From Aurantimonas marianensis (GTDB taxonomy: Bacteria; Pseudomonadota; Alphaproteobacteria; Rhizobiales; Rhizobiaceae), in contig NZ_JALHBS010000106.1 of the NCBI RefSeq assembly GCF_024195285.1, positions 1-51,118 on the forward strand: DNA of 51,118 nucleotides. Direction: 5' to 3'. Numbering within the stretch: the first letter of the stretch is position 1; each line of letters starts with the position of its first letter. This document shows, in pieces, positions 21,265 to 30,364 of this stretch. The notes under the pieces are model-generated. The model was given only the letters and a program-made list of their open reading frames with translations, made no database searches and was not told the origin of the DNA. A program made the translations under genes and the position numbers.

Positions 21265-21741
21265 CTATGTCACCCGACCGACGGTCGCCCCGGTGGCGCT
21301 GCGCAATTGCAGCGGCACCACCTCGAAGACCTGCCGCGGCGTTCCCGCAGCGGCCCAGACGGTGGCGTACTGAAACAAATCCTCGTCCATCAAAGTGGAA
21401 AGCTTGCTCGAGGTCCCCAGCGGCGAGACACCACCGATGGCGAACCCCGTCGCCTGACGGACGAAATCGGCGTCGGGCCGCTCCAGCGCCTCGCCGAAAT
21501 GAACCGCCATCGCTGCCTCCTCGACACGGTTGGCCCCCGACACCAGCAGGAGATAGGCTTGGCCGGTCGCGGTGCCCTTAAACACCAGGGATTTGACGAT
21601 CTGGCCGACGCTGGCGCCGACGGCCTCCGCCGCTTCCTCCGCCGACCGCGCCGATCGGGCGGTTTCGACGACGACAATCTTGAGGCCATTGGCTTCGGCG
21701 TCGGCCTCGACCCGCGCTACCGCGTCCGGTTTTTCGCTCAT
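21265..21741 (-). CDS. YbaK/EbsC-type aminoacyl-tRNA deacylase
   Basis: The protein has 158 residues. It is a YbaK/ProX-type editing domain that would hydrolyse mischarged aminoacyl-tRNA in trans. The features are SVGQIVKSLVFKG with the catalytic-type Lys, LLLVSGANRVEE and GFAIGGVSPLG. The ATG at 21741 has GAGG eight bases upstream; a longer frame to 21798 has none. The exact mischarged substrate is not evident. Confidence 0.88.
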   Translation of the reverse strand: MSEKPDAVARVEADAEANGLKIVVVETARSARSAEEAAEAVGASVGQIVKSLVFKGTATGQAYLLLVSGANRVEEAAMAVHFGEALERPDADFVRQATGFAIGGVSPLGTSSKLSTLMDEDLFQYATVWAAAGTPRQVFEVVPLQLRSATGATVGRVT

Positions 21742-21819
21742 TTCCGCTTCCTCATGGTTCCATGCGACAGCTTTCCCGTCCCATGCTCTCCCCCTCATGC
21801 CGAGGCGCGGCGCAAACCA

Positions 21820-21847
21820 AAACGGCGGCCTCGAAGGACCGCCGTTT
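21820..21847 (-). terminator. intrinsic terminator of rho, overlapping a parS
   Basis: On the minus strand AAACGGCGG and CCGCCGTTT form a 9-bp stem with a ten-base loop followed by T-rich sequence, 42 bases past the rho stop. Five bases are shared with the parS at 21843-21858. Confidence 0.7.
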
Positions 21848-21858
21848 CACGTGAGTCA
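21843..21858. other. parS-like site downstream of rho
   Basis: CGTTTCACGTGAGTCA, 13 of 16 matches, with the GAGTC right half. It is intergenic between rho and the YbaK-type gene and shares bases with the rho terminator. Confidence 0.65.
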
Positions 21859-21888
21859 CGCCATTCGTATCCGGTGATCCGAACGCGA

Positions 21889-23148
21889 TCAGGTGTTCAT
21901 CGAATCGAAGAAATCCGCATTGCTCTTGGTCTGCTTCAGCTTGTCGTTCAGGAATTCGATCGCGTCGGTCGTGCCCATCGGCGACAAGATCCGGCGCAGC
22001 ACGAAAATCTTCTGCAGATCGGCGCGCGGGACCAGCAGGTCTTCCTTGCGGGTGCCGGACTTCAGAATGTCCATCGCCGGGTAGATACGCTTGTCGGCCA
22101 CCTTGCGATCAAGCACGATCTCGGAGTTGCCGGTGCCCTTGAACTCTTCGAAAATCACCTCGTCCATGCGGCTGCCGGTGTCGATCAGCGCCGTCGCGAT
22201 GATGGTCAGCGAGCCGCCCTCCTCGATATTGCGCGCCGCGCCGAAGAAGCGCTTCGGCCGCTGCAGGGCGTTGGCGTCGACACCGCCGGTCAGCACCTTG
22301 CCCGACGACGGCACGGTGGTGTTGTAGGCGCGGCCGAGGCGGGTGATCGAATCCAACAGGATGACGACGTCGCGGCCATGTTCCACCAGGCGCTTGGCCT
22401 TTTCGATCACCATTTCGGCAACCTGGACGTGACGCTGCGCCGGTTCGTCAAATGTCGACGACACCACTTCGCCCTTCACCGACCGCTGCATGTCGGTCAC
22501 TTCCTCGGGCCGCTCGTCGATCAACAGAACGATCAGATAGCATTCCGGATGGTTCGCCGTGATCGAATGGGCAATGTTCTGCAGAAGCACCGTCTTGCCG
22601 GTGCGCGGCTGGGCAACGATCAACGCGCGCTGGCCCTTGCCGAGCGGAGCGACGAGATCGATGACGCGGGCCGACATATCCTTCTTGGAGGTTGGATCGT
22701 CGAGCTCCATCTTGAACCGTTCGGTCGGATAGAGCGGGGTCAGATTGTCGAAGTGGCTCTTGTGGCGAATCTTCTCGGGATCGTCGAAATTGATCGTGTT
22801 GACCTTGAGCAGCGCGAAATAGCGCTCGCCGTCCTTGGGACTGCGGATCGGCCCCTCGACCGTATCGCCGGTCTTCAGCTGGAATTTACGGATCTGCGAT
22901 GGCGATACGTAGATATCGTCCGGGCCCGGCAAATAGTTCGCCTCGGGCGAACGCAGAAAAGCAAAACCGTCCTGGAGAATTTCGACGACACCTTCGCCGA
23001 TGATCTCGACTTCCTGGGCCGCGAGTTGCTTGAGAATCGCGAACAACAACTCCTGCTTGCGCAGAACGGAGGCGTTTTCGACCACGTTCTCTTCGGCGAA
23101 CGCGATCAATTCGGGTGCGCTTTTGTTCTTCAGGTCCTGAAGTTTCAT
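21889..23148 (-). CDS. rho: transcription termination factor Rho
   Basis: The protein has 419 residues, complete. It is a hexameric RNA helicase that ends transcription at rut sites. The N-terminal Rho domain and RNA-binding cold-shock-like fold ([20 protein letters not shown]) are followed by Walker A QPRTGKT at 180-186, [11 protein letters not shown] and the Q-loop and R-loop region. The ATG at 23148 gives the standard [10 protein letters not shown] start; the frame is open upstream, but those residues are not Rho-like. No clear Shine-Dalgarno is present. A leader of about 160 nt (23149-23308) fits the known autoregulation of rho. Confidence 0.98.
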   Translation of the reverse strand: MKLQDLKNKSAPELIAFAEENVVENASVLRKQELLFAILKQLAAQEVEIIGEGVVEILQDGFAFLRSPEANYLPGPDDIYVSPSQIRKFQLKTGDTVEGPIRSPKDGERYFALLKVNTINFDDPEKIRHKSHFDNLTPLYPTERFKMELDDPTSKKDMSARVIDLVAPLGKGQRALIVAQPRTGKTVLLQNIAHSITANHPECYLIVLLIDERPEEVTDMQRSVKGEVVSSTFDEPAQRHVQVAEMVIEKAKRLVEHGRDVVILLDSITRLGRAYNTTVPSSGKVLTGGVDANALQRPKRFFGAARNIEEGGSLTIIATALIDTGSRMDEVIFEEFKGTGNSEIVLDRKVADKRIYPAMDILKSGTRKEDLLVPRADLQKIFVLRRILSPMGTTDAIEFLNDKLKQTKSNADFFDSMNT

Positions 23149-23314
23149 TCGGAAATAGGCTCTTTTGGGGTTCGTGCCGACGGATCGCGTCGAAACAGAT
23201 GAAAGGCGACAAGGGGGAAACGCTGGGGGCCGGAAACGCGAAATGGTTCTGCGGCAGGGACGTGGCGACCGATAATGATCACGCAGCGTCCGAGAAGGCG
23301 GGATAGTCATGTGT

Positions 23315-23343
23315 GATATAGCGGTAGCGGCGTGACGGCGCAA
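23315..23343 (-). promoter_or_regulatory. sigma-70-like promoter of rho
   Basis: On the minus strand TTGCGC (23343-23338) is followed after exactly 17 bases by TATATC (23320-23315), about 165 bases before the rho start. The gap 23149-23429 holds no gene; it is the rho leader and promoter. Confidence 0.55.
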
Positions 23344-23429
23344 GAGGCGCATTGGCGCCCTCCGCCACAGCCTCCTATCGCGGTTACCGCCGCGTCACCA
23401 AGGCCTTCCTTGCAGAGGTTGGCGGCCGG

Positions 23430-23963
23430 TTATTCGTCGCCGCCGAACCCGAGCGCCGCGAGGGCTTGGCCCACGACTGCTTCGGGTGGGACACCGACGG
23501 AGACGGCCACACCGTCCTCGTCCGCCTGCAGCGGTTCCAGATCGTCGAATTGCGACTGGACAAGCGATGTCGGCATATAGTGCCCCGTCCGCCCGCCCAA
23601 GCGCTCGCCGACGAGGTGCTGGTCGGCGGTAAGCGCCACAAAACGCACCCGCGGTGCGGCCTCGCGCAGGACATCCCGATAGCGCCGCTTCAAGGCCGAG
23701 CACGCGACGACGCTCGACACGCCCTGCCTCGCCTCTGCGGCGATCCAGTCGCGAATGGCGGACAGCCAGGGCCCGCGATCGGCGTCGTTCAACGGCTGGC
23801 CGGATTCCATCTTGGCGATATTCGCCGCCGAATGAAACCGGTCAGCCTCGGCGAAGGGCCAGCCGAGACGGGCGGCCAGGAGCTCTGCCGTCGTCGTCTT
23901 GCCGACCCCCGAGGGGCCCATGACCACGAGAGCCGTCGTTTCGGGCTTTTGCAACCGACACAT
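23430..23963 (-). CDS. gluconokinase (GntK type)
   Basis: The protein has 177 residues. The P-loop GPSGVGKTT is at 16-24, followed by FAEADRFHSAANIAKM, GQPLNDADRGPWL and VVACSALKRRYRD, the GntK signatures. It phosphorylates gluconate to 6-phosphogluconate for the Entner-Doudoroff or pentose phosphate routes. It starts 18 bases after hemJ on the same strand, so it may be co-transcribed with the heme genes, though no functional link is obvious. Confidence 0.92.
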   Translation of the reverse strand: MCRLQKPETTALVVMGPSGVGKTTTAELLAARLGWPFAEADRFHSAANIAKMESGQPLNDADRGPWLSAIRDWIAAEARQGVSSVVACSALKRRYRDVLREAAPRVRFVALTADQHLVGERLGGRTGHYMPTSLVQSQFDDLEPLQADEDGVAVSVGVPPEAVVGQALAALGFGGDE

Positions 23964-23981
23964 CCCCGCTGTCGTCAGCGA

Positions 23982-24530
23982 TCAGAACGGTTTCACCACG
24001 ACCAAAATGATGATCAGGATCAGGACAACCGCCGGCACTTCGTTCATCACCCGCCAGAACTTGCCGGATTTGGTGTTCGCGTCCCGCTCGAACCGCTTGA
24101 ATGAAGCGGACAGATAACCGTGCAGGCCGGACATGACTAGGACGAGGGCGATCTTGGCATGGATCCAGCCTCCCTGGAATTCGAACACCTTCCAGGCGAG
24201 CCACAGGCCGAGCACCCAGCTCACGATCATCGAGGGCGTCATGATGCCCTTGAGCAGCCGCCGTTCCATCACCTTGAAGGTTTCGGACTGCGGCGTGCCC
24301 GGACCCGCCTCCGCGTGATAGACGAACAGCCGCGGCAGATAGAGCATCCCGGCCATCCAGGCGATGATGACGAAGACGTGGAATGCCTTGATCCAGAGCT
24401 GCCACTCGACCGGAACCAAAACGAACAGGGCTGCGACAAGCGCCAGTGCGACGAGGGCGACGACGGCCGTTCGGCCGCCACTGGCGGGCTTGTCCATAGG
24501 CTTGCCTGACGAGGAATTGTCTTGATTCAT
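23982..24530 (-). CDS. hemJ: protoporphyrinogen IX oxidase HemJ
   Basis: The protein has 182 residues with four or five transmembrane helices (25-45, 50-75, 110-130, 135-150, 165-182). [27 protein letters not shown] carries the conserved His, and ARKFGKFWR-like [15 protein letters not shown] closes the protein; this is the HemJ (UPF0093) pattern. HemJ is the usual penultimate heme-pathway oxidase in alphaproteobacteria. Its ATG overlaps the hemE stop as ATGA, so translation is coupled. A start 12 codons later (MDKPASGG) is possible. Confidence 0.93.
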   Translation of the reverse strand: MNQDNSSSGKPMDKPASGGRTAVVALVALALVAALFVLVPVEWQLWIKAFHVFVIIAWMAGMLYLPRLFVYHAEAGPGTPQSETFKVMERRLLKGIMTPSMIVSWVLGLWLAWKVFEFQGGWIHAKIALVLVMSGLHGYLSASFKRFERDANTKSGKFWRVMNEVPAVVLILIIILVVVKPF

Positions 24531-25555
24531 GCCTTGGCGGTCCTGATGCGATTGAGAAGGGCTTCGACGTGCGCGATCGGCGCCTCGGGCGTGATGCCGT
24601 GGCCGAGATTGAATATCAACGGCCCGTCGCCGAGATTTTCGAGGATCCGGTCGACGCCGTCTTCCAGCGCCTTGCCGCCGGCGATCAGCCGCAGCGGGTC
24701 GAGATTGCCCTGGACGGCGCCGGCTTTCTGCAATTCCTTCGCCTGGGACACCGGCACCGACCAGTCGAGGCCGACCGCGTCGATGGCGGTCTTCTGGCGA
24801 TAGGTGTTCAACAGCGTTCCCGCGCCCTTGGCGAAACCGATGATCTTCGCGCCGGGCACCGCGGTGCGGACCTTTTCCACCATCCGCGCGACCGGCCGCA
24901 CGGCATAGGCTTCGAACGACGCCTCGTCGAGAACGCCGGCCCAGGAATCGAATATCTGGACGCAATCGGCGCCCGCCTGCAACTGGCGGATCAGATAATC
25001 GGCGCTCATCTCCGCCAGCATGAAGAGGAGCGTTTCCATCTCGGCCGGATGGCGATAGGCGAACAACCGCGCCGGAGCCTGATCCGGCGTCCCGTGGCCG
25101 GCGATCATGTAGGTCGCCACGGTCCAGGGCGCGCCGCAAAAGCCGATCAGCGCTGTCTCGTCGGGTAGTTCCTGGCGCAGCCGGCCGACCGTCGCGATCA
25201 CCGGGGCCAGATGGGTTTCGCCGCGCGACGGATCGAGATGGGCGATCTCGTCGGGGCGGATCGGCGTCAGTTTCGGCCCTTCACCCTGGACGAAATGCAG
25301 ACCCCGATCCAGCGCGTCCGGAATCACGAGGATGTCGGAAAACAGGATCGCCGCGTCGAAACCGAAGCGGCGGATCGGCTGCAAGGTGACCTCGGTCGCC
25401 AGATCCGGATTGTAGCAGAGATCCAGGAACCCCCCGGCCTTTTCCCGGGTTGCCCGATATTCGGGAAGGTAGCGGCCGGCCTGTCTCATGAGCCACACCG
25501 GAGGGGGAAAGACGCTTTCGCCTTCCAGGACTCGGACCAGCTTGCGCGTCTGCAT
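24527..25555 (-). CDS. hemE: uroporphyrinogen decarboxylase
   Basis: The protein has 342 residues. It decarboxylates the four acetate side chains of uroporphyrinogen III to give coproporphyrinogen III. The diagnostic [17 protein letters not shown] is near the N-terminus, with [14 protein letters not shown]-like [25 protein letters not shown] and FDSWAGVL. The ATG at 25555 has TTAGGAGC upstream and is preferred to a TTG at 25591. It reads away from the putative origin, as hemE does at the Caulobacter and Sinorhizobium chromosome origins. Confidence 0.97.
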   Translation of the reverse strand: MQTRKLVRVLEGESVFPPPVWLMRQAGRYLPEYRATREKAGGFLDLCYNPDLATEVTLQPIRRFGFDAAILFSDILVIPDALDRGLHFVQGEGPKLTPIRPDEIAHLDPSRGETHLAPVIATVGRLRQELPDETALIGFCGAPWTVATYMIAGHGTPDQAPARLFAYRHPAEMETLLFMLAEMSADYLIRQLQAGADCVQIFDSWAGVLDEASFEAYAVRPVARMVEKVRTAVPGAKIIGFAKGAGTLLNTYRQKTAIDAVGLDWSVPVSQAKELQKAGAVQGNLDPLRLIAGGKALEDGVDRILENLGDGPLIFNLGHGITPEAPIAHVEALLNRIRTAKA

Positions 25556-26068
25556 CAGGTTTGGGCTCCTAATAAAAAAGAAAGATTTCAAGAGAAATCG
25601 TTATTCTGATTCTATGACTCGGTGGATAGCCGGAATTCACAAGGCGCGGTAGATGGCGGGCGTTTTGCGCGCGTCCACAGCCTGCGACGATCGGTTTTGG
25701 ACCAGCGGTGTGAGAAACATTAAACTTTTAGGCAATCCGCGAAATTCGTCAGGATGTTAGCGAGGCATCCGCGTGGCCAAAAACCTGTCCGGGAGCTGTG
25801 GAAAGCGTGGGATGAACACGCGCTGTCCACAAATGCCGGGCTACGCGCACACAGGCCGTGCATCGCCACCGATTGTGGACGAAAGCCGACTTATGCGCCT
25901 CGGTCCGGAGCGTCACGGCGGCGGGCCGGCTTAACGCTTCCTTAACCCACAGGCCCGGCGGAATTCCGGGGGCAAAGGCGGCCGGCCCCTTGCGAAGCGT
26001 TGCCGAATCGAGTCCCGGCGGCGCCAATGGCGTTTCCGCCCTCGAGGCGCTATCAAGCCTGTCGGACA
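25556..26068. other. candidate chromosomal replication origin (oriC)
   Basis: This roughly 510-base gap between hemE and maf has no convincing gene. It holds DnaA-box-like nonamers (consensus TTATCCACA) with core TCCACA/TGTGGA at 25671-25679, 25797-25805, 25823-25831 and 25874-25882, a weaker one at 25621-25629 (CTATCCACC on the minus strand), AT-rich stretches near 25570-25615 and 25712-25738 that could unwind, and a CtrA box at 25931-25945. The hemE-flanked position matches the known origin of Caulobacter crescentus and Sinorhizobium meliloti. Most boxes deviate by two bases from the E. coli consensus. Confidence 0.75.
25931..25945. promoter_or_regulatory. CtrA-type box in the putative origin
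   Basis: TTAACGCTTCCTTAA is an exact TTAA-N7-TTAA, the CtrA-binding pattern of alphaproteobacteria. In Caulobacter, CtrA at such sites in the origin blocks replication initiation outside S phase. This one lies 50 bases from the nearest DnaA-box-like site. Confidence 0.65.
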
Positions 26069-26095
26069 TGAAGAAACGGTTAAAATGGGGACCCA

Positions 26096-26695
26096 ATGGC
26101 CAAGGGCATCGTGCTCGCCTCCGGCAGCATCCACCGCAAGGAACTCCTCAAGAACGCGGGCATCGACTTCACCGTCGAGCCTTGCGAACTCGACGAGCGA
26201 GCGGTCGAGGCGCCGCTGCTGGAATCCGGCGTTTCGCCGGAAGACGTGGCGTCGATCCTCGCCGAGGCCAAGGCGACTGACGTTTCCGAGCGTCATCCGG
26301 GCGAGATCGTCATCGGCGCCGACCAGACCCTCTCGCTCGACGACGAGATATTCTACAAGCCGGCCAATATGGAAGAGGCGCGGCGTACGCTTTTGAAGCT
26401 CTCCGGTCGCACCCATACGCTGAACAGCGCCGTGGTGCTGGTCGAGGACGGCGTGGTCACCTGGCGCCACGTCGCCACGGCCGCCATTACCCTGCGCCAG
26501 CTCGATCCGGGCTTTATCGGCCGCTATCTCGCCGCCGCCGGCCAGAAGGCGACGACCAGTGTCGGCGCCTATCAGATCGAGAAGGAAGGCATCCAGTTGA
26601 TGGAAAAGATCGAGGGCGATTATTTCACCATCATCGGCCTGCCGCTGCTGCCACTGTTGAAGGAGCTGCGCCAACGGGGCGAGATCGATGGCTGA
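26096..26695 (+). CDS. Maf family nucleoside triphosphate pyrophosphatase
   Basis: The protein has 199 residues. The N-terminal [16 protein letters not shown] is the Maf phosphate-binding motif and [13 protein letters not shown] carries the catalytic acid. Members hydrolyse noncanonical or modified nucleotides (dTTP, UTP, m7GTP). It is the divergent origin-side neighbour of hemE. It overlaps aroE by eight bases. The substrate class cannot be assigned from sequence alone. Confidence 0.93.
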   Translation: MAKGIVLASGSIHRKELLKNAGIDFTVEPCELDERAVEAPLLESGVSPEDVASILAEAKATDVSERHPGEIVIGADQTLSLDDEIFYKPANMEEARRTLLKLSGRTHTLNSAVVLVEDGVVTWRHVATAAITLRQLDPGFIGRYLAAAGQKATTSVGAYQIEKEGIQLMEKIEGDYFTIIGLPLLPLLKELRQRGEIDG

Positions 26696-27656
26696 CGCCG
26701 ACGCGGAGTGGACGCCGCGGCCTTACGTCAGCGGCGCCGACCGCCCGCGCGGCGAGGGTTCGATCTTCGATCCCGATAGCGTCGCAGCGATTCCCGCGGG
26801 CCCGAAAGCCTTCGTCACCGGTTGGCCGGTCTGGCACTCGCGCTCGCCGATTATCCACCAGAGCTGGCTCGCCGAATTCGGCCTTGCCGGTTCCTATAGC
26901 CGCGTCGGCGTGCCGCCAGAGGAGATCGCCGAATTCCTGAAAAGCTTGCGCAAGAACGGCTTCGTCGGCGGCAATGTCACCCTGCCGCACAAGCTCGCCG
27001 CCTTTGCCGCGGCCTCGCGGCGGGACGCGGCGGCGGAGGCGATCGGCGCGGTCAACACCCTGTGGTTTGAAAAATCCGGCCGGCTGGTCGGCGGCAACAC
27101 CGACGCCTACGGGTTCGCGGCCAATCTCGACGAGCGGCTGCCGGGCTGGGCCGACGCCGGGACGGCGGTGGTGCTCGGCGCCGGAGGCGCCGCGCGGGCC
27201 GTGGTCTTCGCGCTGTTGAAGCGCGGCGTCAAAGCCGTGCGGATCGTCAACCGCACGATCGAGCGGGCCGAGGAACTGGCGGCGCGCTTCGGGCCCCGTG
27301 TCAGCGGCCATGGCGAGGCGGAGCGGGAAGCGCAGCTCAGGACCGCCGACCTGCTGGTCAACACCGTGCCGATCCCGGCGCCGGACCCCGACGACGAGAC
27401 CCCGGACCGGTTCGCGCCGAAGCTGCCGGATCTGTCGGCGCTGCCCGACCACGCGCTGGTCACCGACATCGTCTATGTGCCGCTGATGACGCCGACCCTG
27501 CAAGCGGCCGAGCAACGCGGACTGCGCCATGCCGACGGACTCGGCATGCTGCTGCACCAGGCGGTGCCGGGCTTCGAGCGCTGGTTCGGCAAGCGCCCCA
27601 CAGTCGGCGAGGCACTGCGCGCCAAGATCATCCGCGACATCGACAGCGGGGTCTGA
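26688..27656 (+). CDS. aroE: shikimate dehydrogenase
   Basis: The protein has 322 residues. It reduces 3-dehydroshikimate with NADPH in aromatic amino-acid synthesis. [17 protein letters not shown] binds substrate, GGNVTLPHK carries the catalytic Lys102, [14 protein letters not shown] is the NADPH fold, and [10 protein letters not shown] is near the C-terminus. About 39 residues precede the normal start (AFVTGWPV); no alternative start codon lies in that stretch, so the extension appears genuine. It overlaps maf by eight bases. Confidence 0.94.
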   Translation: MADADAEWTPRPYVSGADRPRGEGSIFDPDSVAAIPAGPKAFVTGWPVWHSRSPIIHQSWLAEFGLAGSYSRVGVPPEEIAEFLKSLRKNGFVGGNVTLPHKLAAFAAASRRDAAAEAIGAVNTLWFEKSGRLVGGNTDAYGFAANLDERLPGWADAGTAVVLGAGGAARAVVFALLKRGVKAVRIVNRTIERAEELAARFGPRVSGHGEAEREAQLRTADLLVNTVPIPAPDPDDETPDRFAPKLPDLSALPDHALVTDIVYVPLMTPTLQAAEQRGLRHADGLGMLLHQAVPGFERWFGKRPTVGEALRAKIIRDIDSGV

Positions 27657-27690
27657 CGGTGATGCGAGGGCGGCGCGGACTGGGCGAGCG

Positions 27691-28275
27691 ATGATCGTCC
27701 TCGGCCTCACCGGCTCGATCGGCATGGGCAAGTCGACCGCCGCCGCCATGTTCGCCGACGAAGGCGTGCCGGTGCATGACGCCGACGCTGCGGTGCATCG
27801 GCTTTATGCCGGCCGCGCCGCGCCGCTGATCGCGGCGGCCTTTCCCGGCACGGTCATCGACGGCGTCGTCGACCGCGCCGCGCTGGGCGCGGAAGTGCTG
27901 AATGACCCGGCGGGGATGCAGCGGCTCGAAGCCATCGTCCATCCGCTGGTGCGCGCGGAGGAAGAGGCGTTTCTCGACGCCGCGCGAAACTCCGGCGCGA
28001 AACTCGCGGTGCTCGACATTCCGCTGCTTTACGAGACCGGCGCCGAGACCCGCTGCGACAAGGTGGTGGTGGTCAGCGCGCCGGCCGAGATCCAGCGCGA
28101 GCGGGTGCTGCGCCGGCCCGGCATGAGCGAGGAAAAATTTCGGGCGATCCTGGCCAAGCAGCTGCCGGACGCGGAAAAACGCGCCCGCGCCGATTTCGTC
28201 GTCGACACCGGCGACGGCTTCGACGCCACCCGCGCGGCGGTGAAGGCGGTGGTGGCGGAGTTGGGCGGGGCGTGA
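27691..28275 (+). CDS. coaE: dephospho-CoA kinase
   Basis: The protein has 194 residues. It phosphorylates dephospho-CoA in the last step of CoA synthesis. The P-loop GSIGMGKST is at 8-16; [21 protein letters not shown] and [10 protein letters not shown] are typical. The ATG at 27691 is preceded by GGGCGAGCG and lies 34 bases after aroE. In relatives dnaQ follows directly; here about 2.1 kb intervene. Confidence 0.96.
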   Translation: MIVLGLTGSIGMGKSTAAAMFADEGVPVHDADAAVHRLYAGRAAPLIAAAFPGTVIDGVVDRAALGAEVLNDPAGMQRLEAIVHPLVRAEEEAFLDAARNSGAKLAVLDIPLLYETGAETRCDKVVVVSAPAEIQRERVLRRPGMSEEKFRAILAKQLPDAEKRARADFVVDTGDGFDATRAAVKAVVAELGGA

Positions 28276-28506
28276 CGTGGAAATAGCCGCCGGACATTCA
28301 GCGTCATCGGAAACGACCGCTTCCCTTTTGCACCAGCGGCTCCGAGAGCCGGACGCACCGGCAAGAACGATGGAAGCGTGGAAGTCTTCCCGGCGCAAGT
28401 TTTAATCGGTACACAAGTTCAGGAGAGTTCGAGCGGAGCCTAAGAGGGCGCATAGGGTTCGTATGTTAGTAGGTGCGGCAGCCCGTTTGGCAAGCGATCT
28501 GAAATT

Positions 28507-29700
28507 ATGGCTGAGCTGAATCCTGAAATCCTAAAATGGGCGCGCCAAACTGCCGGCCTTGATCTTGAGACGGCCGCGCGGAAGATCGGGCTGAATGCCG
28601 CGCGAGGGGTGCCAGGTACCGACAGGCTGGCTGGCTATGAGACGGGCAATAGCAGACCCTCCATGTCGCTCCTGCGGCGCATGGCTCGACAGTATCATCG
28701 ACCACTCCTGACCTTCTACCTTCCCAAAGTGCCAGCACCTGCGGAACTCGGGCAGGATTTCCGCACACTCCCCGATCAGGGCAGCCCGTCGAACGTGCTA
28801 TTGGCGGCCCTGCTGCGCGATGTGAAGGCGCGCCAAGCATTGGTTCGCGCAACCATTGAAGACGATGAGGATGCGACTGCGGTCACACTGGTCGGCTCGC
28901 AGCGCGGCGTGACAGATCCCCTTCGTTTGTCGGTAGCGCTGGTCGCCGCCATAGGATTCGATCGTGCTGAATTCCGGAACCGTCAGAGCGCGGAGGATGC
29001 TTTCGCCTATCTCCGTGCGAGAGTGGAGGCAGTCGGAGTCTTTGTTTTACTGGCGGGTGATTGCGGCAGCTGGCAGACGGCGGTCGAGGTTAGCATCTTC
29101 CGCGGTTTCGCGATCACCGACGATCTCGCGCCGTTCGTCGTTATCAACGACCAAGACGCCAAGGCTGCATGGTCGTTTACGCTGCTTCACGAACTCGCTC
29201 ACCTGTTGCTCGACGAGCCGGGGATCAGTGGTGGCGCACCAACCGCCGGGATCGAGCAATTATGCAATGATGCCGCCGCCGCGACGCTCATTGCACCGGA
29301 CGAGCTCGCTGATCTTCCTTTGGAGGGTGGTGCTGGAGATATTGTCGCAATCGGCGAACTTGCAGATCGATGCCGCGTTAGCAGGGGTATGGTTGCCTAC
29401 CAGCTGTTCCGCGCAAAACGGCTGCCGCTCCGCCGCTGGGAAGAGTTGCGCGATAGATTCCGGGAGGAATGGCTGGCGAAGAAGGCGGCTACGCGCGCGG
29501 CCAGCAGGGTGAGCCCAGGCGGACCTAGCTGGTACGTGCTGCGGAGACACCGCTTAGGGGCAGCGCTCCTCGACATTGCACGAGAAGGTATTGCTGACGG
29601 GTCGCTCACACCTACCCGCGCTGCGCGCATGCTTGGCGTGAAGCCGATGTCCGTTTATCCGCTTCTTGCCGGAACCGGCCGCAGCAGGATAACGACCTGA
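28507..29700 (+). CDS. HTH (XRE) plus ImmA/IrrE-family metallopeptidase protein
   Basis: The protein has 397 residues. Residues 5-62 form an XRE-type helix-turn-helix (ILKWARQTAGLDLETAARKI, RLAGYETGNSRPSM), followed by LLTFYLPKVPAP, a junction typical of this class. The ImmA/IrrE zinc-peptidase domain has HELAH at 228-232 and the third-ligand-type Glu250 before LCNDAAAATLIAPDE. A C-terminal region (340-397) looks like a second small helical DNA-binding domain. ImmA proteases cut phage-type repressors and IrrE controls a damage response; paired with a PIN-like gene, such proteins are predicted antitoxins. Its stop overlaps the next start. GC is lower than in neighbours, and it interrupts coaE-dnaQ. 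The 231-base upstream gap shows no clear promoter. Confidence 0.85.
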   Translation: MAELNPEILKWARQTAGLDLETAARKIGLNAARGVPGTDRLAGYETGNSRPSMSLLRRMARQYHRPLLTFYLPKVPAPAELGQDFRTLPDQGSPSNVLLAALLRDVKARQALVRATIEDDEDATAVTLVGSQRGVTDPLRLSVALVAAIGFDRAEFRNRQSAEDAFAYLRARVEAVGVFVLLAGDCGSWQTAVEVSIFRGFAITDDLAPFVVINDQDAKAAWSFTLLHELAHLLLDEPGISGGAPTAGIEQLCNDAAAATLIAPDELADLPLEGGAGDIVAIGELADRCRVSRGMVAYQLFRAKRLPLRRWEELRDRFREEWLAKKAATRAASRVSPGGPSWYVLRRHRLGAALLDIAREGIADGSLTPTRAARMLGVKPMSVYPLLAGTGRSRITT

Positions 29701-30191
29701 TGCAGTATCTTCTCGATGCCAATGCCCTGATCTCTGCCCATAACACGTGGTACGCCCTGCACAGGGTGCCAGAGTTCTGGTCCTGGCTGCTTTTCCACGG
29801 CGATGCAGGATCGGTAAAAATGCCAGCCGAGATATACGCGGAGGTGGAAGCCGGCAATGACGATTTGGCAGCATGGATGAAGCCGCCTGAGGCGAAGAAG
29901 GCCCTCCGCCTCGCGGAGTCGAGCGACACTGCTAATGTTCAAGCGGTGCTTGCCTGTTATGGCGAAGCTCTCACCGAGGCCGATTTAATCACCATTGGCC
30001 AAGATCCGTTTCTGATCGCATCCGCCTTGGGGATTGCCGACCGGCAAGTCGTCACAGCCGAAGTCTCCAAGCCGACGAGGACAGGCGCTCGACGGCATGT
30101 CCCGGACGTCTGCAACGATTGTGGCATCCACTGGGTGACGCCAGTGCAGTTCATTATCGATCTTGATTTCAGAACTAACTGGGACCACTAG
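29700..30191 (+). CDS. DUF4411 family PIN-like protein (predicted toxin)
   Basis: The protein has 163 residues. MQYLLDANALISAHN carries the first PIN-type acid Asp6, MPAEIYAEVEAG supplies an acid near 44-48, and QDPFLIASALG has Asp102, giving the PIN-like triad seen in DUF4411. A CNDC pair (138-141) is near the end. PIN domains are metal-dependent ribonucleases and common toxins. TGATG overlap with the ImmA-type gene implies coupled translation. A toxin role is inferred from fold and pairing only. Confidence 0.8.
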   Translation: MQYLLDANALISAHNTWYALHRVPEFWSWLLFHGDAGSVKMPAEIYAEVEAGNDDLAAWMKPPEAKKALRLAESSDTANVQAVLACYGEALTEADLITIGQDPFLIASALGIADRQVVTAEVSKPTRTGARRHVPDVCNDCGIHWVTPVQFIIDLDFRTNWDH

Positions 30192-30364
30192 CCGCCGGTT
30201 GGTTTTTCACGAACTGTCGACACGCTAAATTCCGCAGAAACCGCATCGATAAGAACGTAAAAAAGAACAGCCCCACATCCCCGGTGGATACCGGCCACTG
30301 CCCCCTCCCCACCCCTTGCCTCGCCGTCCCGCCTGACCGACAAGACCCCAAAGCGGGGGCTATC

